Source: Acanthochlamys bracteata
Lineage: Eukaryota; Streptophyta; Magnoliopsida; Pandanales; Velloziaceae
Assembly: GCA_019914995.1 (NCBI GenBank)
Contig: CM034144.1
Span: 5,921,489-5,985,488, forward strand
Length of the DNA stretch: 64,000 bases
Direction of reading: 5' to 3'
Made by a program: the position numbers and the translations under genes. Of this stretch, positions 12,675 to 25,165 are shown piece after piece. The first letter of the stretch is position 1. Every line of letters begins with the position of its first letter. The notes beneath the pieces were generated by a model. It saw only the letters and a program-made list of their open reading frames with translations. It ran no database searches and was not told the DNA's origin.

Positions 12675-12926
12675 TTATCTTTTGTTTTGATGGTGTTCGG
12701 AAGTAGGAATGATATCTACAGTATTTCTTACAGCTTTAATCTTTTGGTTTTCCAAAGTTGCCTTTAAATTTACTTGCGCACAAGCAACGAAACGATCTGA
12801 AATATCATCAAGGAAATATCTATCAGATCCTGCTAAGCTACATAGTCTGTTTAAGCTCCAGAGCACTTTTCTTCTTGTTTCCAGGATTTGTTCTGTCAAT
12901 AATATCATCAGGTTTTTTTCTGGCAA
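12675..12926 (-). pseudogene. Unidentified exon-like fragment
   Basis: Minus-strand open stretch with normal amino-acid composition (RRKVLWSLNRLCSLAGSD, then RYFLDDISDRFVACAQ, followed by a possible donor GTAAAT). I do not recognise the family and see no neighbouring exon that joins to it. It could be a remnant exon of a gene lost between the two GrpE copies, or chance. Confidence 0.2.
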
Positions 12927-13413
12927 TGAAAGAATGTAGGATTTGGACTGAGCACACCATGAAAAGATGAGATGATATTGTGTTTGCTACCTGCTAAAAT
13001 CTTCCTTCAATTGAATTAAGTTTTAGAAATATTCATAAGAGCTAGCAAATGTAATTTTTATGATCCAACTAGTTATGAAAGCATTGACTTCTTGCTTGAA
13101 GCCTGGCAGTTAGGGAAGTGTTGACTTTTTGATCGAAGCCTCCCCCTAGTATCTCAAACTTTGGGTGATGAAATGGAAAGAACTCTTTTACTTGTTTTAG
13201 TTGTGTGATTTAAAATAGCTTGGAATACAATTACAATTAGGGAGTGTTTACTAATACCTTAAACTCTAATTTTTAAAACTTATTTTTAATATAAAATAAA
13301 TAAATAATTTAATTAAAATTTTTTAATCAAAAATTTTTTTAGAATTCAATTTTAAAATTTATTATTAATAAAATTAATATAAATTTTTTTAAAAAATATT
13401 TTTAATATTTAAT

Positions 13414-13680
13414 TTAATTTTTTACCAGAGTGTTTGAAAGTGGTGTTGTTTCTGACAATACTATTGCAATGTGGCTGTTGTGAATCTTGGCAACCTTAGG
13501 ATTCATTCCACCAAATAGGAACAGAGAGTAGAAACACTTCGCTAAAATGTGTGTTTTCCGTTCAAGGTCTGAAAAATTCTTGATTGACATGGAATAACCG
13601 ATCTTCAAATTCCTCCTTTCACTCATCAACTCAATCATCTTGATTAGAGGATCGGTACCATTGACATCGTAATTGGCAAC
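13414..13680 (-). pseudogene. Unidentified coding-like fragment
   Basis: Minus-strand open stretch of about 85 codons (VANYDVNGTDPLIKMIELMS, ERRNLKIGYSMSIKNF, LFLFGGMNPKVAKIHNSHIA) with balanced composition unlike the surrounding A/T sequence. No start codon context or clear splice partners. The family is not recognised. Confidence 0.25.
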
Positions 13681-13754
13681 GTAAAAAGTAAACTTAAGTC
13701 TTATAAATATTATCTAAAAATTATTAATAAATAATGTAAGAAATCTAGAACTAT

Positions 13755-13925
13755 GAAGGTGGCTTTAAATTTTTAACACTTTAAACGGGCCATGAAAGTG
13801 AGTTTAAATTCCTTAGCATATGACCGGAGCGAAATGGGCCACGTACGTGAATTTAAATCTCTTTAACATGTGCAGAGAGCAAAAGCATGCTAACAACATA
13901 AGTCTAAATCTCTTAGGGTTTATTT
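13755..13925. repeat. Degenerate ~50-bp tandem repeat, about three units
   Basis: Successive units share GGGCCAtgaaAGTGAgTTTAAA-like and TAGCATATGACCGGAGC / TAACATGTGCAGAGAGC-like segments followed by AAA. Function unknown; it may be internal repeats of a dead transposon. Confidence 0.35.
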
Positions 13926-14337
13926 TAATTACATGAAATTTATTTTTGTTGTCAAATTTTGATTTTGAATTCACCTCTCTTTCACTTTTATCGAATTTAG
14001 TTCTAAAAAATTCAATTTCATAAAACTCACTTCTTATTAATTAGTACACACCATTAAAATTTGTTCGGAAGTGAAAGAACTACTAGATATTTTTAGCTTA
14101 TATTTTGAACTGATTTGGTTTTAATATCATATCATAAATTTAAGAATCCATCATAAAATTAATTAGTAATAAGATGAGTAAATTTAAAATTAATATTGAT
14201 AAGTGATCTGTAATTAAACTTCGTAACGAATATAGTCTTGATTAGGTTCCACGTACACCAACGGAGTCATCTTTTCAGAAAAGCTTTCTTTAACAGCTGG
14301 AGTAAAAACTCTTGCCAAATTATCAGCAACATCTAGA

Positions 14338-14597
14338 GCCGTTGGAAATTATTTATAAAATAAAATTTTTATAAAATAAAAAATATTTTTATTTATTTTA
14401 AAAAATGTGCTTAATTTTTTTTACTTTAAAAAAATTAATAAAAATATACAATAAAAAAATCTCACTTCGTAGAATTTTTTTACATTTTCTAATTTTTAAA
14501 TAAATTTTTTATATATTTATAAAATATATATTAAAAATTATAAAATTAAAAATTAAAAACTTTTGTCGGAAAAAAGTTGAACCAAACACTCCCTAAT
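14338..14597. mobile_element. AT-rich MITE, family 1, inserted in GrpE copy B exon 3
   Basis: About 260 bp lying between the QNFAKK and LDVADNLA codons of the GrpE remnant. Copy A is uninterrupted at this point, so the ends are known: start near CCGTTGGAAATTATTTATAA, end GTTGAACCAAACACTCCCTA. The termini form an imperfect inverted repeat of the TAGGGagtGTTTGG type. The core reads AAAAAAATCTCACTTCGTAG followed by AATTTTTTTACA. Confidence 0.7.
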
Positions 14598-14828
14598 AAT
14601 TTCTTTGCAAAGTTCTGAATGTTCAAAACAGAATAATCATGTGTGAAATAAATGAAGACAAATAACAGAGAGAGAACAGAGATTGACCATTCTAGGACGG
14701 CCTGGCAAGTTTTCTTTTTTGAACTTCACGGCTTCACGCTTCCATCTCAGCATAGCTGCGGAGGACTTTATCATGCATTTTCTTGATCTCCTAGTCCTTC
14801 AACTTCAAAAGCTACTTCTTCTACTCTC

Positions 14829-15052
14829 CCAGTAATTTTATTTTTTATTATCAAATTTTAAATTTTAAATAATTTATATATTTTAATTATATAAAAATTT
14901 AAAATATTATATTTATATAATAAATTTTTTTATTTATATATTTTTTAATTTTTAATACATTTTAAAAAATTATTAAAATATAAATACTAAATTTTATTTT
15001 TATTTTTTATTTTTATGAAATTTAGTAACGAATATTTAAATATACATTAAAC
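14829..15052. mobile_element. AT-rich MITE, family 3, inserted in GrpE copy B exon 2
   Basis: About 225 bp of A/T between the coding remnants LLKLKD and the AEIGPV-like codons; copy A is continuous here. It shares its sequence order with 12228-12510. Confidence 0.55.
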
Positions 15053-15259
15053 AGGTCCAATTTCTGCAACTGGATTAGAAAAAAGCAGTTTGTAGGGCTC
15101 GGCTTTTTACTCTTCTTCACTGATTGTAATCAGAAGACTCTATTAGAGAAGAATCAAGACCTGTATCTTCTTCTCTTCTTGTGCCTCAGACCCTTCGATC
15201 AGCCTTAGAAGACTCTATTGGAGTAGAAGAGTCCTCTGAATTCTTTGATTGAATCTTGA

Positions 15260-15540
15260 TTGTTAGATAGGAGAGAGAAATTCACAAAAATATTCGGGAG
15301 ATTTTCCTGAAGTTCTAAAAGTTAGTTCTTCCTTTCTCTCATTAATTTTAGTTTTCCTAGAGATTTGTTTCTTTCTATTCATATCTGTGAAAAATCTTTT
15401 TTTTATTATTTGTTCTGTTTTCTAAGGAGAAGTGTTCGGTACTTGTTTGTTGATCATGGTTCTTCTATTGCCCTAAAAAGGTAATTTTTTGTCTTGAAGT
15501 CTTTCAATCACATTTCATTTTGGTTGAAATGGGTCGTATG
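15260..15540. repeat. Duplicated GrpE 5' flank, copy B (empty site)
   Basis: Aligns to 11100-11312 plus 12013-12080. The sequence TGCCCTAAAAAGG near 15470 is uninterrupted where copy A carries a 700-bp insertion. The block ends about 250 bp upstream of the NLR A start codon. Confidence 0.6.
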
Positions 15541-15786
15541 TTAGGATTACCTTTAGATCATCAGATCTAGGTTGAGCTTCGAGTACAAGGTTCTATGGAA
15601 ATTCATTATTATCAACATTCATTACAGGAATTTTATGAAGGAGAGAGTTTGGGAGTATAGCATTCATAAACTATATCTAACATGACCATTGCATAAATTG
15701 TCTTGCAGAAGTTGATGTTAAATAAGAAGAGCATAGGCTTAAAGGCTGCTTCTACACAAGACTGAAGAGCGAAACAGGAGTCACAA

Positions 15787-18370
15787 ATGGCTCAAGCTAT
15801 TACGTCCCCAGTAACGAATCTTACTAAACTGATATATCAAGAAACAACTTTTTTGTATGGGGTTAAAGACAAATTTGAATGGATAGAGAAGGAATTGAAT
15901 ATGATGCAAAGCTTCCTGCAGGATGCTGATAAAAAAAAGGACAGTCAAGAAACATTCAGGCAATGGATTAATGACGTTCGAGATGTAGCCTATGAGGCTG
16001 AGGACCTTATAGAAAACTATATATTGAATCAAATGGGCATTAAGAGCAATCGTATCACAAGGTACCTTCCTTTATTCGATGAAACTATCGCTATTCATAA
16101 CATAGGTTCAAAGATTGATGACATAAAAAAGAAGATCGAATCTATAAAAGCACGGAGGGTGTCCTATAATCTTGATCACCTAAGTGCTATTGAAGTTGAG
16201 ATAAGTGATACGCCAGTTCAAGTAAGAAGGAGAATATTACCCCATTCTCATGAGCAAAATATCGTGGGCTTTAAGCGTGAAACAGAAAAAATAGTTGAAA
16301 AGTTATTAGATCAGAATAATAGAATATGTTCTGTAATTCCGATTGTTGGAATGGGTGGTCAGGGAAAGACCACCCTTGCTAAGTTGGTTTACAAACACAT
16401 AGATCTGACCGGACAATTTGAATGCGCATGGATAACAGTCACCAAAAGTTACAACATGAAAGAACTTTTGAAGGATATTCTCAGAAAATTTAGGGTTGAT
16501 ATAGGAACACAAGACCTGGGAAAGGACCATTATGTGACAGCTTTGCACAAGTACTTGGAGGGTACTAGATATTTTATAGTTATGGATGATATATGGAGTA
16601 TAGATGTGTGGATAGAAATTAAGGAGGCTTTGCCACGAAACAGTTTGGATTGTAGTAGAATAATTGTTACCACACGGTCTATGGAAGTGGCAGAATATTC
16701 TATAAATGGTTTTCTATCAAATCCATACAAATTGAAACTATTGGAGGGTGATGATAGCTGGAGTGTTTTCCGTAACAAGGCATTTATCAATGTTTCCTGC
16801 CCTCTTGAGTTAGAAGATGTGAGCAAAGAACTTATGAACAAATGTGCTGGTTTGCCACTCGCTCTTGAGATATTGGGAGGATACATGTCAACCAAAGAAC
16901 AGGTTCCAAGTGTATGGAGACAAATAAAATACTGCTTGAGATGGGAAGAACCCGAAAATGGCTTGTGCTTGAAAATATTAGAATTGAGCTACAATGATTT
17001 GCCATATAACTTGAAGTCTTGCTTTCTTTACTTAGCTTCATTTCCAGGAGGGTACAAGGTGAAGGCATCTAAATTAATCAGACTTTGGATAGCAGAGGGA
17101 TTTATAAAAGAAGAATCTGGAGAACCTCTGGATGTAATAGCTGAGAAGTGCCTGGAAAAGCTAGCTGAGAGGTGCTTGGTCCATGTTTTAGCGAGGAAGT
17201 CAAATGGTGACATCAGGGAAATAAGCATTCATGATATTATACGAGACTTATGCATTGTACACTCTTGCAAGGATCGTTCACTTGAAATATACAATGATCA
17301 GAATGAGAAGCCTTCACGCTTCTCTAGACGTATCGCTCTAATAAATAACACTCAAATGTTGTCTTCTTTGGAAGCTTCTTGCCCGAATCTTCGTACTCTG
17401 CTGTGTTTCAGGATTGAACATTCAACCAAGTTACTGTTAAAATTGGAGTTACTGAGAGTGATTGACATGGAAGCTGCTCCTGTTGACGAGTTACCAGAAG
17501 AGATAAACAACCTGGTGCATTTAAGATATTTGGGATTTAAACGTACTGAGGTAAGGAAGATTCCAAAATCTATTGGGAGGCTCCAGTTCTTGCTAACTCT
17601 AGATGTGAGAAGACTCCCGTCACGAAAATTCCTTCTCAAGTTTGGAAGATTCCGAAACTAAGACATGCACTGTTTAGTTCAGCTGTTGTGGAAATGCCAA
17701 AGTTTATTGCTGCCAAGCACCTATATATCTTAAAAGGAGCATGTGTTGGACATTGGATAAGCAAGCATTTGCAGGAGATGACTGGCATTCGAAGTTTAGC
17801 TTTGGTTGGTTTTAAAACTTTGGATCATAAGGTGATGCTGGTAGAGACACTTGAAAAGCTTCTCCATCTCACTTCATTGAAACTATCAGGAGATCAGTTT
17901 CCCCAGAGGTAATTGGAGCCTTAGGAAAGCACAAACAGTTTGGTGTTTTATTTTTGAAAGGAAAGATAAATCAAAATCCTGATAGCTTCCCGGAACATCT
18001 CACCAAAATAACACTAAAGAACTCTGATTTTGCGCAAGACCCAATGGCAACACTGGAGAAATTGCAGTCTCTCAGAATATTGAGGTTACACAATGCATAC
18101 AGAGGAAAGGAGATCAAATGCACTTCTGGTGGATTACCTCGCTTGCAGAACCTGGAGATGAAAAACATGAAAGAGCTAGATTCCTGGAAATTGGAGGAGG
18201 GGGCAATGCTGGGGCTCAATAAACTTTCTATTCAAAATTGTGATAAGTTAAAAAAGCTTCCTAAGGAACTGAAGGATTTAAAAAGTCTTCAACATCTGGT
18301 TCTTCCTTCCAACTTGAATGATGAATATCAGACCATTAGACAGCTGATCAAGTGCCCCTTCTGGTGTTAG
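15787..18370 (+). pseudogene. NLR A: RPP8/RPM1-like CC-NB-ARC-LRR, two frameshifts
   Basis: Intracellular immune receptor of the Rx-type coiled-coil class. Residues 1-150 form the CC domain (FLYGVKDKFEWIEKELNMMQ, EDVID-like VRDVAYEAEDLIENYI). NB-ARC follows: P-loop GMGGQGKTTLAK near residue 186, kinase-2 YFIVMDDIW near 261, RNBS-B SRIIVTTRS, GLPLALEILGG near 353, RNBS-D SCFLYLASFPGGYKV. The MHD position reads IHD (ISIHDIIRDL) near 480. LRRs begin near 520. The frame breaks near 17630 (continues in another frame as IPSQVWKIPKLRHALF) and again near 17905 (continues as PEVIGALGKHKQFGVLF), ending in IKCPFWC at 18370. Repaired length would be about 860 residues, normal for the family. Either a recent pseudogene or an assembly with two indels; the first 624 residues alone could make a CC-NB protein with few LRRs. 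Confidence 0.85.
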
Positions 18371-19618
18371 GATTCGTTGTGAACCAAGCCTAGAGATCAG
18401 AAACAGTTATGTTTTCAGGTTTTGTTCTTGTTGTCTCCTATCATGTTTGTATGTTGTTGTTTGTTTCACCTAGAACTTTTTGTTGTCGTGAGTAGCTTTT
18501 GTCTTTTCTTTTTTTTTTTTTTTTTGATTAGTTAAGAGAGAATGAACTTTTTGCTGAAGCAATGTTTGTTGAGATATGTCAAGTTCTGAATAGTGTATAT
18601 CATGAACAGATACATGGGAATTTTCTATTGATAATATTTGCCTGTTCGAGTTCCTCACCGGGAATCTTCTTCCCTGACAGAAGTTTGAGAAGTGAATCTG
18701 CAGGTGGATTGTTGACATGTTCAAAGCAGCTAACATATAGATTACTGTTTTCCTAAACTACGCAGACATAATTTATTTACCTGTTTGTATGATTCAGCGT
18801 GCACAGACATAAAACTTCAAAAAGTTTTCCAGCGCAAGCATGTTGCAAAAAAGTCACTTACAAACTAGCATCAGTATAGAATCAAACACATATAAGAGCA
18901 GTCAAAACCAAGCAACAGACTTGAGCTTAGCCACAATAATTTGCTACAAATCACTTGCAAAGATAATATATCGGCTACTATGCTATCTATATTCTTTTAT
19001 TTTGCAGGTACGCTCCAGAGTATATGTTATCAGATTTTCCATGAAAGCCTTCCTGGTCTTGGTGGCCACAGAATGATCTAATATAAACTTTGACATAGTT
19101 TACAAATGGTAAACAGGTTCACAATAACATAAGGCCAGAAAATCCAAGACAAAATATGCAAAAAGTAACCGTAACTTCTCTTTTGCAAACTCACATCATA
19201 ACTAGAGTTCTGTGCAAAACTTTTGACTTGGGTTGTACTAACTATGCTTGGGCATATATGTTATGAAAAATGAAAATAAGCTCTAAAGCTTTCCACAAAA
19301 TCAAATAAAATTTAAAAAGCACCAATATGGTAGGTTAAGATCATATATATAACAAACAACATACGCAAGGAGCATCTACAATAATCCTACTTTTATCACA
19401 ATACAGAAAACTCGACACCTTGTATATATGTAGAGGTTAAAATGATAGTGAGTACAGGAAATAAACATATGATGCATATTATCCCTTCATGTTTAATACA
19501 ATTCACAATAAAGCTAAATTACATTTCTAAACTGCTAAAAAGTATTAAAATCATGAATGCAAATACTTAAGTTGTAGTAACAATTTAAGATGTAAAAGCG
19601 GATATAATTTTGATTATA
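18371..19618. other. Convergent 3' intergenic region between NLR A and NLR B
   Basis: Holds the 3' flanks of two tail-to-tail NLR genes. A 15-18 bp T run lies near 18510. No further coding sequence, RNA gene or complete transposon is recognisable. Confidence 0.5.
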
Positions 19619-19699
19619 TTACTTTCTGATAGATTTCGATTTTTGAAGGGTGATATTAGGGATATGAGAGATCTTTTCCCATTCAGAACCTCTCTCTTC

Positions 19700-20600
19700 T
19701 CGAAGCTGCATCATCAACTCTTCATTGCTGTTGCACAAGACTAAATATTCAACTGAGTTAGGTAGCCCTTTTGGGGAAAGCGACTCCAATTTTGGACACC
19801 ATTCTATTTCCAACTGCCTTAAATATTTAAGGTCATGCAAGTCCCCCAGAGATGTTAGTTCCTCACAACCCCATAACTTGAGAAACTGAATCATCGAAGG
19901 AAGCTTGTCAGGAAGCGATTTTAATCTATGACACAACATCACTTCCAACTTTTGGAGAGAAACAAGGGCATGGATACCTTTTAGTGATGTTAGTTGCACA
20001 CATCCCCTTAATTGCATAATTTCAACAGACGAAGGAAGCCCCTTCTTCTGCAAAACTTCTACTGCAGGACACCACTCTACTTCCAAATGACGGAGGAAAA
20101 CAAGGTCATGTATATTTCCGAGTGATGCAAGTTGATGGCATCCGCATAATTGGACAAATTCAATGGAGGTGGGAAGTCCTTGCTCAGCCAAAGACTTCAG
20201 CTTAGGGCACCGCTTTACTTCCAACTTTTTAAGTGAAACAAGGACATGTAGCCCTCCCAATGATGTGAGTTCACGACAACCTAGCATTTGAAGAACTTCA
20301 ATCGAGGCAGACAATCCACTAATCGGCAACGACTTCAGCTTACGACACCAATTTACTTCCAAATGCAGAAGAGAAGTGAGATAATCCAAACTCCCCAAAG
20401 ATGTAAATTCTCGGCAATCTGAGATTTGAAGGAACTGAAGTGAAGAAGGCAGTTTGTTCTCTGGTAAAGCTTCCAATTGATGGCAGCCAGATACACTGAA
20501 GCTCTCCAGGGACCTAATGAATCCCATCCCTTCCAATGATGTTAACTCTACGCATTCACTTATGCACAAGGATCTAAGTGTGCTAAAGTGATGCAACTGC
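19700..20600 (-). repeat. Tandem 46-residue double-LRR units in NLR B
   Basis: Consecutive 45-46 residue units share TSLG(G)-h-LVSL-KLEV-CPKLKSL-GLP-SIEF-QL-GC. At least five adjacent units are visible (for example SLGGLHVLVSLKKLEVKRCP, SLGNIHDLVFLRHLEVEWCP, SLKGIHALVSLQKLEVMLCH). The similarity implies tandem duplication of a two-LRR module at DNA level (about 138 bp). Confidence 0.7.
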
Positions 20601-23600
20601 AAGATATGTGGAGATGGAAAGAAAGTGCATCCATCTATCTCTAAGGATAGAAGATACCTCACATTCCTCAAAAATATGGACAATGAAATTGCTGAGAAAC
20701 CACTACTGCCAATTGCAAGAGACATAAGTGAGGCAGGCAAAAGTTCCCTTGGCAATAATTCTAACTGAGGACAGTAAGTAACCCTCAGATTTTCAAGAGA
20801 TGGAAGTGCATGCACACCTCCAAGTGACAATAGTCCAGCACAACCATGTAGGACAAGATTTCTGAGAGAAGTAGAATACTGCAATACATTTGCAGAAGGG
20901 AGCGATTTCAAGTGTGTACAGCAGGATATCTCCAACGTTGAAAGAGAAGTACTACCTTGCAGACATTTAGATAGCCACTGATCTGTAAGTCCACAATCAC
21001 TGATAACAAGCGACTCAAGTGACGAGAACAAGACGAGGTTGCTGGAAATGCTTCCTTGACCAACAGAATCCGGACATGTTGCTATCAAATTGCGGTTTCC
21101 CTGTATCTTTAACTCTCTTAGGGATGCTACGGAATCTAAACCGCCCAATGACATTAGATTTATACACCTGTATATCTCCAATTTCTGGAGTGCAGTAAGG
21201 CTGCTCAGTTCCTGAGATGAAGGAAGGTACCTTAAATGGGCAGCGCAGGATATCTCCAAGCTACGTAGAGAAGTCAACCCTTGCAAGCATCTTGATGTCC
21301 ATTCATTTGTAAGACCAGAATTGCAGAACACCAGCTTTTCAAGTGATGAAGGTAGGAGAAGACCTTTGTCACTTTCTTTCTCCACATCCTCCTTCAAGCC
21401 AATATTTGATGCTAACAATTTTGGACTATCTTGAACTGTTAATTTTTTGAGACAAATGAAATCTACTAGCCCCTCAAATGGCAGACTTTCCTCTTGACAA
21501 TCAATAATCGTAAGCTCTTCAAAGCCTTGAACTGTTCTTCATGGAGGCCCAAATCTCTGCTCTTGTTAGGAAAGATGGAGTTCTGAAAGTTGATTCGAAC
21601 TCTTTGTTGCAGTAGAATTCCAGGGGACCATTCTCTAAAGTGAAATGTAACTTCCTTGATATGTTTCATTAGAGAAAAAGGATGCTTAAAGAAGGGACAT
21701 TGCACCAGATTGGGACATTCTTTTATAATAATTCTCCTGAGACGAGGGAACAATGTCGTATCCTCGTGCTCTTCGATTCCAAGCCAATGCATCCATTGAG
21801 GCATATCATCAAACACCAGCTCCTCCAAAGTTGGAAACCCCCATGTGCCATCAGGCCCATCACTATTATTCTCACCATAAAAGCTGGTATCAATTTTCAC
21901 AAGTGAACTCATTCTCCTTATTTCAAGCGTTCTCAAGGAAGGTAGATGTCCCAGGGATGGGAGAGCTTTCCACATACAGTTGGACAATACAATATGTATT
22001 GGATTGCAAGAGAGAAGACACGAGTTTTGTTGCTCTGTGATGAATTCCTGTTTCTGGTTACTGATTCTTACCACTTTATTGCCAAATGTAGACAATCCAC
22101 CTGGAAGCTGGAGCTGAACCCTTCGCAACAATGAAGTTTCAGGAGACCACTTCCACAAGTTCAATATTACTTCACCAAGTTGTTCCATTGTATGCCTGAC
22201 TATTTCTTTATCCTCTAAGAAAAGCAATGATTCCAGTTTGGGACAGTTCTTTATTGTTACTCTACGGAGTTCAGGAAATAATAAAAGATTCTTCTCCTCT
22301 TGTATAGGTTCCCATTCTACCAATTCAGGCATATCTTCAAATGTTAGCTCGTGTAACTCAGGAAATACTTTCACTCCCTTAATAAGTTTTTTAACTCCAT
22401 AGAACTTAACACCAACTCGTTTGACCTTGGGCATACAACTGATTACAAGTTTATGTAGAACAGGCAGATGTCCTAGTGGAGGAAGATCTTCCCAATTGCT
22501 GCTACTACTCAGAGTAATTGATGTCAAATTAAAAAGCCAGTCTGTCCCAAACCATATAGGATGCTTCTTGCCTGGGAAGCCTTCAATAATTAGATGCTTG
22601 GGATTTGGATACGACTGAAGCTGTTCCATTTCTACAACATCTTTCGCAGTATTCTTGGAATACCTCCAATTTAGCTCCAGACAGGTCCAACTCATTTCCA
22701 ATACTGCTGGGATTACATCGAGCACATTGGCATTTTCAAGACCTGTAACTCGAAGCCGTTTTAGCGATCCCAACCTCTTCAAATCCTTTACACTTCCCTT
22801 CTTACCAACATTTAAGACTACTACTACCTCAAGGCGAGTTAGCTTTCCGAAGTCAAGCATGTAGGATATGTGTTCATCAAGAAATAACTCTGCCCTTGGT
22901 GCAATCAGAACTTGTAAATGGCACAAGTGGCCTAAAGAAAGAGGCAAAGTTCCCAGTTGCAAATCACCAAAATCCAAGACTCGTAAAATTTCCAACTGTT
23001 CCACTGTTAGCTGAAACAAATCACCAACTTCAAGATTTCCAGATCTAGAAAAGAAAATTAAAGTGCGTAATCTTTTCAAGATGCCCGTGTTCTTGAATCC
23101 CTGCAAATGACCTTCAAGTTCATCTTTTGTATTGACAACAACTCCTAGGTGTCGAACTTGTTCTGGAATTCGCCAGTTCCCACCTTCAATTCTGAAACAT
23201 TCGCCCTGAGAGACATACTGAGCAAGCTCATGAATGAGGCTGTGCATCTCATAGAATGTGGAAGGGCTTTCATGCACAACTTTATGGAAGAAAGAATGAG
23301 CTACTAAATCATCAAAATGGCTCTTCCCTCTAACATCCACAGTAATATCCTGCACCAACAATTGGGATTGCACAAAACCTTGAGCTACCCAAAGCTTGGC
23401 TAATTTGTCTGGATCAAATTTCCAATTCTTAGGAAAGATGCTACAGTAGGCAAAACATGACCTTAGGTGCCATGGTAGACAGTCATAACTAGACTTCAAA
23501 CTTGACATAATATCCAAGGTTGCTTGGGTTTCTAAAGTTGCCATCCAGGTATCTACATCAAGACTCTCTCCTAACCTTTGCCCTATAGCCTTAGCTGCAA

Positions 23601-24465
23601 GAGGATGACCATGTAACCTTTTAACTATCTTCATGCCAATCTCTCTCAACTTTGGATAGTCGCTTGGTTCATTTTTTGCAAATGCATATTTCTCCAAGAG
23701 CAACATGCAATCAGTGTCCTTCAAACCTTGCAAGGGAATTGTGTTTGTAGCTTTAGACATATCTGCTACAATTTGCAGCCTTGTCGTTATCAAAATCTTA
23801 CTGCCAGGAGCCCCATCCAATAACGGCATACACACCTTTGACCACATCTCTTCCCTTTCAGACAGACTCAACTTCCAGTCGTACCAAACGTCATCTAGAA
23901 TGAGAAGAAATCTCCGATCCTTCACCTTTTGAGATAGCCTCACTTTAGGGTTTTCAAACTTGTAATAATTGTCAACAGGACTATCCTTTCCAAGAGCTTC
24001 TACAATATTAGTAATGACATTGTTATAATTTGAGAAGACGATATCACTGACCCACATCCTTAGCTCAAAGTGCTTTTTAATCACATTGTCAGTGTAAACA
24101 GCCCGAGCAAGTGTTGTCTTTCCCATTCCACCATGACCTACAATTGTAGTGACAGGAATGCCCTCCAGATGAGGGGATTCAAGTGCATCTCCTTGCCCCA
24201 GAAACATTGCAATGATTTCATTCTTAATCCCATCAAAGCCAAACACTTCATTTCCAATTATGTCTGAAAAATATGGTGAACAAGTCCTCTCAGAAGATTT
24301 AAATATCTTGGTATATTTTTCAAGGACGAGATCCGTGTGAAAATCTCTCAGTTTCTTTGAAACATCTCCCAAAGATTTCAATATCTTGCTGTCACTCCTT
24401 GCCTCCTTGATTAATGGTTGATGACGATGTTCAAGATCCACTATCACACCAGTAAGATCTATCTG

Positions 24466-25165
24466 CAGTCAGTAATTTCCCCTTGTCATATTGATGAATT
24501 CTCGATAACAGTCTTCAAGCTTCTCTACAACAGTAAGATTCATCTGCATTCTGTAAGTTCTCCTTGCCACCTTGATGAATTCTTCATAACAATTTTTAAG
24601 CTTCAATAGCGCATCAGGATGATCTCTCTGACTGGTAATCACTTTTCCGCTGGTATCACCCCTTGTCTCATTGATGTGTTGTCGATAATGATAAAGCTCC
24701 TTTACTGCCTTCATGCTGAATTGTAGATAATGAGATTCGAGCTCCTTTACCGCATCAGTAAGATCTCTCCGCATTCTGGTAACCACATCGGCGCTGGTAT
24801 CACCACTTGCCTCATTGATGAATGCAAACTCCTTCGTCGCACCAGTAAGATTTTGCATATTTTGGTGTTTTGAGTAGAGAGGAAACTGCTCCACCGCTGC
24901 TATCACCCGCTCCATCATGACCGTAGGATCTCTCTGCATTCTGGTGACCGCATTTTCGCTGCTATCACCCTTGATGAATCGCTGATATTCAAGCCCCTCT
25001 GTCAAGTTGTCAGCCTGATAAACAGATTGTAAGGGAAATCGCGCCGCTTCACTCTGCATTCCGGTGACCAAATTTTGGCTGCTATCACCCCTTGCCTTGA
25101 TGAATCGCTGATATTCAAGCTCCTCTATTAAGTCGTCGGCCTGATAAACAGCATCTTTGAGTTGT
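24466..25165 (-). repeat. Tandem repeats inside the NLR B coiled-coil region
   Basis: Two copies of an EDVID-like block (VYQADDLIEELEYQRFIK near residues 78-95 and VYQADNLTEGLEYQRFIK near 119-136) are followed by a recurring module with GDSSQNLVTGMQSE, GDSSENAVTRMQRD, GDTSADVVTRMRRD and GDTSGKVITSQRD. At least four to six cores of about 45 bp lie near 24470, 24550, 24640, 24780, 24940 and 25060. The spacer-like modules are absent from ordinary CC domains. Confidence 0.75.

Larger units (their letters stand above)
14245..15258 (-). pseudogene. GrpE (Mge1) pseudogene copy B, split by two MITEs
   Basis: Minus-strand remnants in order: SNSEDSSTPIESSKAD (near 15210-15255), KSRALQTAFS (near 15080), LLKLKD*EIKKMHDKVLRSY (near 14740-14800), QNFAKK (near 14600), and ALDVADNLARVFTPAVKES (near 14265-14325). 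These match exons 2 and 3 of plant mitochondrial GrpE and of copy A. Exon 1 and intron 1 are deleted. A family 3 MITE (14829-15052) interrupts exon 2 and a family 1 MITE (14338-14597) interrupts exon 3. Stops and deletions are frequent. It is more decayed than copy A. Confidence 0.8.
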
